Shown here piece after piece: positions 32,703 to 38,948 of a stretch of DNA of 38,948 nucleotides (the stretch's first letter is position 1; every line of letters begins with the position of its first letter). The position numbers and the translations under genes are program-made. This DNA comes from Kitasatospora humi (GTDB taxonomy: Bacteria; Actinomycetota; Actinomycetes; Streptomycetales; Streptomycetaceae), in contig NZ_JAJJPA010000062.1 in the NCBI RefSeq assembly GCF_020907985.1, positions 1-38,948 of the forward strand, given 5' to 3'. A model generated the notes under the pieces. The model made no database searches. It was not told the origin of the DNA and was given only the letters and a program-made list of their open reading frames with translations.

Positions 32703-34028
32703 ATGCAACGCCCTGACGCACACTCCGCTGACCGTCCCGGCCGGACGCCGCGGGAACGCCGTACGCGGCCCGCGACCACCGCCCTGCTGACAGTCGTCTC
32801 GCTGGCTGCCGCCGCCCTCACCGGGCTGGCGGGTGCTGCGCAGGCGGCTCCCGAGGAGCGGCCGGCCGCCCAGGCGGCCACGCTCGACTTCGGGTGCGCC
32901 CACCCCGCGCGGGCCGACGAGGCCCGCTGCTTCGGCAAGATGGCGGCCCACCACACCGCCGACGGCCACCTCGCCCCCCTCACCAGCGGGTCCCCCACCT
33001 CGGTGGGCTACACACCGTCCGATCTGCGGTCTGCCTACAACCTGACCGGCACCTCCGGAGCCGGCCGGACCGTCGCGATCGTGGACGCTCAGGACGACCC
33101 CAATGCCGAATCCGACCTCGCCGCCTACCGCAGCGCCTACGGCCTGGCCGCCTGCACCACCGCCAACGGCTGCTTCCACAAGGTCAACCAGGCCGGCCAG
33201 GCCTCGCCGTTGCCGTCGGGCGACTACGGCTGGGCGGAGGAGATCAGCCTCGACCTCGACATGGTCTCGGCCACCTGTCCCGACTGCCACATCCTGCTGG
33301 TGGAGGCCGACTCCGCCAACACGAGTGACTTGATGACCGCCGAGGACACCGCCGCCGGCACCAGCGGTGTCGTGTCGGTGTCCAACAGCTGGGGCGGTGC
33401 CGAGGACTCGACCATCACCTCGTCGGACAGCCACTTCAACCACCCCGGCGTCGCGATCACGGCCAGTTCCGGTGACTCCGGCTACGGCGTGTCCTGGCCC
33501 GCCTCGTCGCCCGATGTCACGGCGGTCGGCGGCACCTCGCTGAGCAAGGCGTCCAACGCCCGTGGCTGGTCGGAGACCGCGTGGAGCAGCGCCGGCTCCG
33601 GATGCTCCGCCTACGAGCCCAAGCCGGCCTGGCAGCACGACGGCGGTTGCGCCAACCGCACGGTCGCCGACGTGTCCGCGGTGGCCGACCCGAACACCGG
33701 CGTGGCCGTCTACGACAGCTACAACAGCTGCGGAGGCGGCGCCTTCTGCGACTTCCTGCTCTCGCTCGGCCTCGCCCAGGGCGCCGACGGCTGGATCCAG
33801 GTGGGTGGTACCAGCGCCTCGTCCCCGATCATCGCGAGCGTCTACGCACTGGCCGGCAACACCGCCCAGACCGCGGCGGGTTCCTACCCCTACAGTCACA
33901 CTTCCGCCCTGAACGACGTGACCTCCGGTAGCAACGGATCGTGCGGCGGCACGTACCTGTGCACCGCCGGCCCCGGCTACGACGGCCCCACCGGCCTCGG
34001 CACCCCCAACGGTACCGGCGCCTTCTGA
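32703..34028 (+). CDS. Secreted S53 (sedolisin-type) serine peptidase without a pro-domain
   Basis: 441-aa exported peptidase. A signal peptide ends near AQA (about residue 48). The catalytic domain has Glu180 and Asp184 in WAEEISLDLDM, the oxyanion Asp258 in SSGDSG, and the nucleophile Ser371 in GGTSASSP, the S53 arrangement. The tail YLCTAGPGYDGPTGLGTPNG is the typical end region with calcium-binding Asp/Gly. Only about 50 residues separate the signal peptide from the catalytic domain, so the ~180-residue activation domain of kumamolisin-type enzymes is absent. ATG at 32703 has GGAGG 4 bases upstream. A strong terminator follows. Several cysteines suggest disulfides. Confidence 0.88.
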   Translation: MQRPDAHSADRPGRTPRERRTRPATTALLTVVSLAAAALTGLAGAAQAAPEERPAAQAATLDFGCAHPARADEARCFGKMAAHHTADGHLAPLTSGSPTSVGYTPSDLRSAYNLTGTSGAGRTVAIVDAQDDPNAESDLAAYRSAYGLAACTTANGCFHKVNQAGQASPLPSGDYGWAEEISLDLDMVSATCPDCHILLVEADSANTSDLMTAEDTAAGTSGVVSVSNSWGGAEDSTITSSDSHFNHPGVAITASSGDSGYGVSWPASSPDVTAVGGTSLSKASNARGWSETAWSSAGSGCSAYEPKPAWQHDGGCANRTVADVSAVADPNTGVAVYDSYNSCGGGAFCDFLLSLGLAQGADGWIQVGGTSASSPIIASVYALAGNTAQTAAGSYPYSHTSALNDVTSGSNGSCGGTYLCTAGPGYDGPTGLGTPNGTGAF

Positions 34029-34036
34029 GCGCCCAC

Positions 34037-34080
34037 GCAGGGCCCGCGGGGTTGACGGACGTCCACCTCGCGGGCCCTGC
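34037..34080 (+). terminator. Terminator of the S53 peptidase gene
   Basis: GCAGGGCCCGCG (34037-34048) pairs perfectly with CGCGGGCCCTGC (34069-34080) around a 20-base loop, starting 9 bases after the stop codon. No T-tract. Confidence 0.7.
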
Positions 34081-34140
34081 GGCCGGCATCGGTCGCGGTG
34101 TGCGCTCGATTCGGCGGCGCGGTGCCGGGACAGCAATCCA

Positions 34141-34350
34141 CTGACACTTCACCTGGAAGACTCGAGCCGGCGTGTGGAGGACTTCAAGGCCGCCGTCTCC
34201 TACCTCAACACCGTCGAGGACGTCTACCTCAACACCGTCGAGGACGTCGACGCCGACCGGATCGGACTGCTCGGCGTCTGCGCCTCCAGGGGGTACTCGC
34301 TGAGCGCGGCAGGCGGAGACCACCGCGTGAAGGCCGTTGCCACCGTGTGA
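34141..34350 (+). pseudogene. Fragment of an alpha/beta hydrolase with an internal tandem duplication
   Basis: The frame reads LTLHLEDSSRRVEDFKAAVS, then YLNTVEDV twice, then DADRIGLLGVCASRGYSLSA and DHRVKAVATV before TGA (34348-34350). It matches the nucleophile-elbow region of dienelactone-hydrolase-like or peptidase-S15-like hydrolases (…ED..AAV.YL…VD..RIG..G.C…GGY…AA.D.R.KAV..V). There is no start and no C-terminal lid or His region. The duplicated 24 bp and the altered elbow (ASRGY) indicate decay. Confidence 0.6.
34201..34248 (+). repeat. Perfect 24-bp tandem duplication
   Basis: Bases 34201-34224 are repeated exactly at 34225-34248; each unit starts TACCTCAACACC and ends GAGGACGTC. 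In frame it duplicates YLNTVEDV inside the hydrolase relic. Exact identity indicates a recent slippage event. Confidence 0.95.
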
Positions 34351-34363
34351 GGACCATGTCTGC

Positions 34364-35098
34364 TCAGGAGTGGGGTTCCACCCCGTGGGGCGATTGCGAT
34401 CTCTTGCCGACGGATGTTTCGTCGGACGGGGCGAGCCGGCGGCGTGGTCGCTGCGGTTCGGGGCTGCGGTTGAGCGGCCCGGCGGTGATGCTCGCTGCCA
34501 TGACGTGGCCGATGGCCAGCACTGCGAGGGTGACCTGCAGGGCCTGCCCGCTGGGTGCGGCCGGCCGCCGGCCGAGCCGGGGAGGGATTCTTCCCAGGGG
34601 ATCGGCGGTGACCTGCACCGTGCTGCCGACGCGTGGCTCGCCATCGACGTCGAATGACCTGCCGTCGTTCATCCGGACATGGACCCCGTCTTGAGTGGGA
34701 GCGCCACTGTCGCTGGTATGGGTCCGGATCCCGGTTACCACGCCCGTGGACGTCACCCCGCGGTCGTGCAGGATCTGCTGTTCGACGTCCCGTTGGCCGA
34801 GGATGCCGGCGGTGAACGAGCCGACGAGGACGACGGCGACGCCGGCGCAGCAGACCACCGCCCGCGGCGTGCTGGTCCGGCCCATCCAGCGGTGCCTGAC
34901 GTACAGGAACGCCTGTACGGGCACCCAGATGTAGAACAGCGGAACCGCGATCATGAGCAGGAGGACCAGACCGTGGTCGTTGTCACCCCACGCGTCCCCA
35001 TCGAGCCTCACCAACAGCAGCGAGATCCCGAACGGAACGGCTGCCACCAGCACGCACCAGACCGACCACAGCAGCGCCCACGCCGCCCTGCGCATCAT
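34364..35098 (-). CDS. Membrane protein with DUF3592-like domain
   Basis: 244-aa protein. Three N-terminal helices (AAWALLWSVWCVLVAAVPFG; GLVLLLMIAVPLFYIWVPVQ; AVVCCAGVAVVLVGSFTAGI), an exported or cytoplasmic beta domain (about 105-180) with TSTGVVTGIRTHTSDSG, VHVRMNDGRSFDVDGEPRVG and STVQVTADPLGR, then a fourth helix. The domain pattern (a G.V...... segment, then DG..f......G..V.V.Y.P) resembles DUF3592. Function unknown. The ATG at 35098 (MMRRAAW) is preceded by GGGGGG 5 bases upstream. It is convergent with the S53 peptidase and the hydrolase relic. Confidence 0.7.
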   Translation of the reverse strand: MMRRAAWALLWSVWCVLVAAVPFGISLLLVRLDGDAWGDNDHGLVLLLMIAVPLFYIWVPVQAFLYVRHRWMGRTSTPRAVVCCAGVAVVLVGSFTAGILGQRDVEQQILHDRGVTSTGVVTGIRTHTSDSGAPTQDGVHVRMNDGRSFDVDGEPRVGSTVQVTADPLGRIPPRLGRRPAAPSGQALQVTLAVLAIGHVMAASITAGPLNRSPEPQRPRRRLAPSDETSVGKRSQSPHGVEPHS

Positions 35099-35324
35099 GT
35101 GACCCCCCATCCCGCCAGCGTGAGCCGACACCGGGGACATCCGCAAGAGCCCGGCCGCCCGCAGTTCGTGGCGTGTCATCGCCCGGGCCGCTGGGGCGCG
35201 CGGGTCTCCTTCGCCCAGGCACGGGCCGGGGCGACGGTGTCGAGCGACCGGAGCCCCTGATCGGAGCACGGCTACAGGCCGGCCCAGCGGCCGCTCTCGT
35301 CCCCCTCCTGGCCCTCAGGACTGG

Positions 35325-35369
35325 GACGGACCCGCCGCCGCAGCCCGGCCCGACGGCGGCGGGTCCGTC
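35325..35369. terminator. Perfect 16-bp GC hairpin
   Basis: GACGGACCCGCCGCCG (35325-35340) is perfectly complementary to 35354-35369 with a 13-base loop. It lies in the 324-base gap between two divergent genes (34364-35098 minus and 35423-35746 plus), where no terminator is expected, so it may end a lost gene or act as insulation. The rest of the gap shows nothing recognisable. Confidence 0.6.
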
Positions 35370-35422
35370 GAGCGCGGCATCCGCTATCATCTGCTCCGCC
35401 GACGAGGAGTCAGGAGCTGACA

Positions 35423-35746
35423 GTGCGGAGAGCGGCGCTCGCCGGATTCGTCGGGCTGGTCGTGTGCGTGGCGACGGCCTGCGGGCCGAACACGGATGCC
35501 TATGTGGCCCTGCAGAACGCGATGAAGGCGCACATCACCAATCAGGACCACCGCCCGGTGGCGTCGGTGGCGTGCACTCCGCACGTCCACGACACCGCGC
35601 GGGAGGAGACGGCCCGGCTCCGCTGCCTGGTGGTCTTCAAGGACGGGACCTCGTACACCGCCGGGGCGACCATCCAGAACCAGAACTCCGGCGGTACTCA
35701 CAATCGGCCTGACGCGTACAGCTGGGACGCCCCACCCGGCAGTTGA
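35423..35746 (+). CDS. Small secreted lipoprotein, DUF4333-like
   Basis: 107-aa protein with a basic-hydrophobic start MRRAALAGFVGLVVCVATAC; Cys20 would be lipidated. The mature part has two cysteines spaced as in DUF4333-type domains (VASVACTPHV … RLRCLVVFKDGTSYTAG), a fold often seen in small actinobacterial lipoproteins of unknown role. The GTG start has AGGAG 6 bases upstream. The gene stands alone. Confidence 0.68.
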   Translation: MRRAALAGFVGLVVCVATACGPNTDAYVALQNAMKAHITNQDHRPVASVACTPHVHDTAREETARLRCLVVFKDGTSYTAGATIQNQNSGGTHNRPDAYSWDAPPGS

Positions 35747-35968
35747 GGTCGGCGCCGGTCGGCAACGGTCGGCGACGGGCGGGCGTCGGTCGGCTGGGGA
35801 GCAGGGACGTCAACGGTCGAGGGCGTCCGGTGACCACGGAGGCGGGTGGGGGCGCTCGGGCCGTGTCGGTCAGCAGCCGGGTGGCGCCGGGTCCGGCATC
35901 CGGCGTCTGGTTCTGCTCACCTGGCGGCCCGGCACCGGCGGCCGTGGTGCCGGCGCGGCCGGCGGTTT

Positions 35969-36100
35969 GGAGCGACCGCGCGCCGCATGCAGCACGGCCT
36001 GGGCGCGGACCCGCAGTCGGTGCTCGGTCTTGTGGCCACAGGCGGTCTTCTTCAACCGTGCCCGTTCGGCGGCGGTAGGCGCCATCGGGCAGGCGGGCAT
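35969..36100 (-). pseudogene. Relic of an IS630-type transposase N-terminus
   Basis: The minus strand reads AERARLKKTACGHKTEHRLR followed by VRAQAVLHAARGRS, the first helix-turn-helix part of IS630-family transposases (pattern L...ER..L..........l..RA..VL..A.G.SN..IA). Similarity ends abruptly after GRS and no catalytic DDE part follows. No inverted ends or target duplication were found. The rest of the 563-base gap 35747-36309 holds no gene. Confidence 0.5.
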
Positions 36101-36309
36101 CGCAGGCAGGCCGATCAGCAGAAGTGGATGTCGGGTAACCCGAAGGAGCCGCCGTCACCGCGAAGATCGACGGCGTGGCGGGCAAGGACGGTGTGGTGGC
36201 TCGCCGGAATGGCTGCCCGGAATGCGGGGATACGAGAGGCCTGTGGCACCAGGCCCGCGGGCCGGCGCCGCCTTTCACCGTCCGACCGACGAGCAGAAGG
36301 AGCGAGGAA

Positions 36310-36861
36310 ATGGGACACGGCGGCAACGTGATCAACGAGCTGATGACGGACCACCGGGAGGTGGCGGAGATGTTCGCCCGGATCCGGGCGCTGCCAGCCG
36401 GCGACGAACGGCGCCGTGAGGTGGCCGACCAGTTCACCATCGAGCTGGTCCGCCACTCGGTCGCCGAGGAGCAGTACCTGTACCCGGCGGTGCGGGAGCA
36501 CGTCCCGGGGGGCGAGGCCCTGGCCGACAAGGAGGTCGCCGACCACGCGGCCGTCGAGAAGCTCCTCAAGGACCTGGAGGAGGTGGACTGCGGCGACGCG
36601 CGGTTCTCCGTCCTGGTCGACCGGATCGTCTCCGAGGTCGAGGCCCACGTCCGGGACGAGGAGGAGAACCTCTTCCCGGCGCTGATCGGGGCCTGCCCGC
36701 CGGAGAAGCTCGACGAGCTCGGCGAGCAGGTCCGCAGGGCCAAGAAGCTCGCGCCCACCCGACCCCATCCCGATGCCCCGGACAGCAAGCTCCTCGCGGC
36801 GGGTACGGGTCTGGTCGACCGGGCCCGCGACCTCGTCACCGGTCGTGGCAGGCATTCCTGA
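36310..36861 (+). CDS. Hemerythrin HHE-domain protein
   Basis: 183-aa cytosolic four-helix protein binding a di-iron centre. Ligand motifs are LMTDHREVAEMFARI (first His), LVRHSVAEEQYLYPAVREHV (HxxxE), DHAAVEKLL (third helix His) and VEAHVRDEEENLFPAL (HxxxE). Such proteins sense or buffer O2, NO or iron; the exact role is unknown. ATG at 36310 with GGAG 7 bases upstream. A perfect 21-bp hairpin lies 80 bases after the stop. Genes of this kind often sit near other stress genes, as with the CBS-domain gene here. Confidence 0.9.
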   Translation: MGHGGNVINELMTDHREVAEMFARIRALPAGDERRREVADQFTIELVRHSVAEEQYLYPAVREHVPGGEALADKEVADHAAVEKLLKDLEEVDCGDARFSVLVDRIVSEVEAHVRDEEENLFPALIGACPPEKLDELGEQVRRAKKLAPTRPHPDAPDSKLLAAGTGLVDRARDLVTGRGRHS

Positions 36862-36941
36862 TCCCAGTGCCGGCGCCGCCGCCCGGGTCGCCGAAGCAGC
36901 CCGGGCGACGGAAGCGGCCGCCCCGGCCCAGCGGTTGACTT

Positions 36942-36987
36942 GATCCCCCGGTGGAGCAGCACAGCCGTGCTGCTCCACCGGGGGATC
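36942..36987 (+). terminator. Very strong 21-bp perfect hairpin
   Basis: Bases 36942-36962 (GATCCCCCGG…GCAGCAC) are perfectly complementary to 36967-36987, with only a 4-base loop (AGCC). It follows the hemerythrin gene by 80 bases and is its likely terminator. It has no T-tract. Its length and tiny loop are unusual, and it would also stop transcripts from the opposite strand. Confidence 0.75.
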
Positions 36988-37079
36988 GGCCTGGCAACGC
37001 CGAAATCAGCTTGCGCCAATGGTGTTGACCTGCCGTCAGGTTGGAGCCGACCGGCTCGCCCGGCGCACGCGTCGCGCAA

Positions 37080-37120
37080 CGCACCTGTCACCTGGCGCAC
37101 TTGTCACCTGGCGCACCTGT
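37080..37120. repeat. Tandem 16-bp repeat, about 2.6 copies
   Basis: CGCACCTGTCACCTGG (37080-37095) is followed directly by CGCACTTGTCACCTGG (37096-37111) and by a partial third copy CGCACCTGT (37112-37120). A 12-bp repeat GCTCGCGTCTGC (37172-37183 and 37185-37196) lies nearby. The region is non-coding. Confidence 0.85.
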
Positions 37121-37205
37121 CGTCCAGGGCGCTCGACCGTCCAGACGCTTGTCCACCCCGACGCGAAGGGCGCTCGCGTCTGCCGCTCGCGTCTGCGGTG
37201 AGACG

Positions 37206-37262
37206 GGCCTGCTGCACGGTGGCGAGACCTGCCGACCCGGCCTCGCCGCCGTGCAGCAAGCC
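37206..37262. other. Imperfect 21-bp inverted repeat
   Basis: 37206-37226 pairs with 37242-37262 at 19 of 21 positions around a 15-base loop. It lies between the hemerythrin and CBS genes and may be a second terminator or the remains of a mobile-element end. No function is assigned. Confidence 0.55.
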
Positions 37263-37328
37263 CGATGACCCGGGCCGGGCACGGCTTGGATCGGCGAGTC
37301 GACGGCCGTTCCGCCGCGCCTCGCACGG

Positions 37329-37371
37329 CCGGCCCCGGTCCCCGCGCTCGACGGGCGGGAACCGGGGCCGG
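37329..37371 (-). terminator. Terminator of the CBS-domain gene
   Basis: Stem of 17 positions with one mismatch, GGCCCCGGTCCCCGC (37331-37345) against 37355-37369 plus two further pairs outside. It begins 19 bases past the minus-strand stop at 37390. Confidence 0.65.
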
Positions 37372-37389
37372 GCCATCCACGTCTCAGAG

Positions 37390-37806
37390 TCAGTCGTAGG
37401 AGATCGTCTCCAGGAGGTCGCCGACCTTGGCGTCGGGCAGCGCGCGGGCGACATCCGCGAGCGCGACGACGCCGACCAGGCGGTGGCCGTCGATGACCGG
37501 GAGGCGGCGCACTCGGTGGGATCCCATGGTGCGCAGGATCTCGTTCGCGTCGTCGTCCGCACCGATCGTGACGACCTCACCCTGGGCGAGCTCACCGGCG
37601 GTCACCCGACCGGGGTCCTTGCCGGCGCCGAGCACCTTGACGACGATGTCCCGGTCGGTCAGGACGCCCTTGAGCCTGTCGTCGGTCCCGCAGATCGGCA
37701 GCGCGCCGACGCCGAGTTCCGTCATCTTCTTCGCGGCCTCCAGGACGGACTCACGCTCGCCGACGCACTCGGCGCCCTCGGTCATGATCTCGCGCGCGAT
37801 GGTCAT
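37390..37806 (-). CDS. CBS-domain pair protein
   Basis: 138-aa protein consisting of two CBS motifs, one per half: MTEGAECVGERESVLEAAKK with LGVGALPICGTDDRLKGVLT and DRDIV, then VVTIGADDDANEILRTMGSH with RVRRLPVIDGHRLVGVVALA. A pair forms one Bateman module that binds adenine nucleotides; stand-alone pairs like this are common in actinobacteria and their partners are mostly unknown. ATG at 37806 follows GAGGAGAAGAGAGG. Confidence 0.92.
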   Translation of the reverse strand: MTIAREIMTEGAECVGERESVLEAAKKMTELGVGALPICGTDDRLKGVLTDRDIVVKVLGAGKDPGRVTAGELAQGEVVTIGADDDANEILRTMGSHRVRRLPVIDGHRLVGVVALADVARALPDAKVGDLLETISYD

Positions 37807-38417
37807 CCTCTCTTCTCCTCACTCGTGGGTGTATGGGTTGCTTCGGACCCGGGTCCGCCTGCCCAGCCGCCCGGAAGCCATGCCTCACCAGCCGGAACAG
37901 GGTGAGACGACGGTGCGCACACGGGTTTCGCCGTGCTGGGCGCCGCGGGCCGGGGCAGACCGGCTCGTCGGGGGCCGTGCACCGGCGTCCGACCGGCTTG
38001 CCGGGGGCGGCCGGGGATGTCCCACCCGCCGGCCCGATGGGCTGCCCACCGTCGCCCGAGGGCCCCGGCTCCCATCGGGCTCCACGGCGTCCAGGGGCCT
38101 GCCGAGCGCCTCGGACGGGGCCGCTCAGTGGGCGGGGCGGGGCCGACGGGCTCGCCCCAGCGCCGACCCTTCGCGCCTGCCGCGGTCCCGGACCGTCCGG
38201 GCCGCCCAAGGCCCCTCGATCGGGCCGGCGCTGACCGGGGCAGTCCGCGGTCCACTGCCCGGTCGACGCACCCGCCCCCCGTACAGTCGGTCGGGGCGAT
38301 CGCACTGAACGCGGAACCGCCCTTCGGTAACGATCTGCGCATCGGTGTGCATGCAACGCCGCATCCGGGACAGCAGCGTTGACATCCCAGTCGTTCAGTG
38401 AAGGAGATGACAGTTCC
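37807..38417. other. 611-base gap
   Basis: Extremely GC-rich, with open frames on both strands caused by base composition. No domain, good start site or hairpin stands out. The last 100 bases are less GC-rich and should hold the promoter of the small hydrophobic protein gene. Confidence 0.5.
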
Positions 38418-38588
38418 ATGGCTGCTCTGCTACTGGTTCTGCTGCTCGCCGTCGTGCTCTTTGGTTTGGGTTTCGCGGCAAAGGTGCTGTGGTGGGTGGC
38501 GCTCGTCGTCCTCGCGGTGTGGCTCATCGGATTCATCGCCCGTGCCGCGGACGGTGCCGGCGGCCGGAGGCGCTGGTACCGGTGGTGA
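38418..38588 (+). CDS. Small hydrophobic membrane protein
   Basis: 56-aa protein: two adjoining membrane segments (MAALLLVLLLAVVLFGLGFA and AKVLWWVALVVLAVWLIGFI) and a basic tail GGRRRWYRW. This layout matches the short Lmo0948-like hydrophobic proteins frequent in streptomycetes, whose function is unknown; a stress role is often assumed. AAGGAG lies 11 bases before the ATG, slightly far. Confidence 0.75.
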   Translation: MAALLLVLLLAVVLFGLGFAAKVLWWVALVVLAVWLIGFIARAADGAGGRRRWYRW

Positions 38589-38948
38589 TCCGGGAGCCGG
38601 CGGGCGGTGCCGCTCTCCTGGCTGCCCACCTGGTGGTAGCCGCCGGGTCGGGTGTCCCGCGGCCGGCCCGTGGCCCGGCGTCCCGGCCGACTGTTGAGCG
38701 AGCAGCCGGTACCTGGTGCTCCATCCAGCAGGAGCCACGTCCCTGACGGCACAGCAGGTCAGGAGAGGCGGCCGGGCGTCCGCCCCCGCTCCCGGGATCG
38801 GGGCCGGACGCACGCCGGGCAGCACCTCATGGCCGGCTCACCCGGCAGGGGGCCCACCGCGCGAGGCCGAAGGGCGGGGAGGCGGAGGAAGCGGGCAGCT
38901 GGCCCGAGCCTTCGCGGGGTGAGCCGGGCGCCAGAGCGAACCGCGGTG
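38589..38948. other. End of window, no gene recognised
   Basis: 360 bases of very GC-rich sequence. Open frames exist on both strands but none has a domain, a ribosome site and normal composition together. Confidence 0.4.

Noticed and set aside
35637..37100. A 487-codon minus-strand open frame spanning the hemerythrin gene
   Set aside because: Antisense to an intact di-iron protein, crosses a perfect hairpin and shows no domain except the short IS630 relic, which is in a different frame.
37080..37120. Tandem 16-bp repeats considered as a CRISPR array
   Set aside because: Units are directly adjacent without spacers, and no cas genes are present.
37751..38752. A 333-codon minus-strand open frame over the 3' end of the window
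   Set aside because: Crosses the CBS gene start and the small hydrophobic gene, low-complexity composition, no ribosome site.

Overview
The window is very GC-rich DNA with strong G/C bias at third codon positions, GTG starts, purine-rich ribosome sites, 4-base gene overlaps and actinobacterial families (ECF41 sigma factor, GlxA and CGNR regulators, DUF3159, many secreted peptidases). This points to a Streptomycetaceae chromosome (Streptomyces or Kitasatospora type). No rRNA, tRNA, CRISPR array or intact insertion sequence was seen. The mix of secreted enzymes, regulators and decayed gene fragments looks like an accessory or arm region rather than the conserved core.

Layout. 1-2860: an FMN glutamate-synthase-like oxidoreductase, divergent from a LysR regulator whose mRNA looks leaderless. 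2881-12241 (all minus strand): a peptide-use module. It has a complete oligopeptide ABC importer (binding protein, two permeases, two ATPases) and a proline-iminopeptidase-like hydrolase, mostly joined by 4-base overlaps, then two paralogous secreted M6-like metalloproteases. A 17-bp near-palindrome (15 of 17 bases identical) lies upstream of both the importer operon and the second protease gene, which suggests shared control. 12405-18222: an unknown gene, a phytanoyl-CoA-dioxygenase-type enzyme, an orphan branched-chain-type binding lipoprotein with a tandem operator-like repeat, and relics of AraC, HAD, quinone oxidoreductase and TetR genes.

18223-22316: a secreted C70/AvrRpt2-like cysteine peptidase with a membrane-anchored partner, a 66-codon orphan gene, and an ECF41 sigma factor divergent from its usual AhpD/CMD-type partner, which here lacks the redox cysteines. 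22651-26773: a polysaccharide deacetylase, a CelD/BioF2-type acyltransferase and a MurJ-like flippase, probably an envelope-glycan modification and export operon. 26808-30718: a secreted alpha/beta hydrolase, then DUF3159, a small beta protein, a PfpI-like enzyme and a GlxA-type AraC regulator.

30719-38948: a CGNR zinc-finger regulator, a secreted S53 peptidase without the usual propeptide domain, a DUF3592-like membrane protein, a small lipoprotein, a hemerythrin-domain protein, a CBS-domain protein and a 56-residue hydrophobic protein. Between them lie relics of LuxR, hydrolase and IS630 genes and several long perfect hairpins. Family calls rest on motifs read by eye; no database search was possible.
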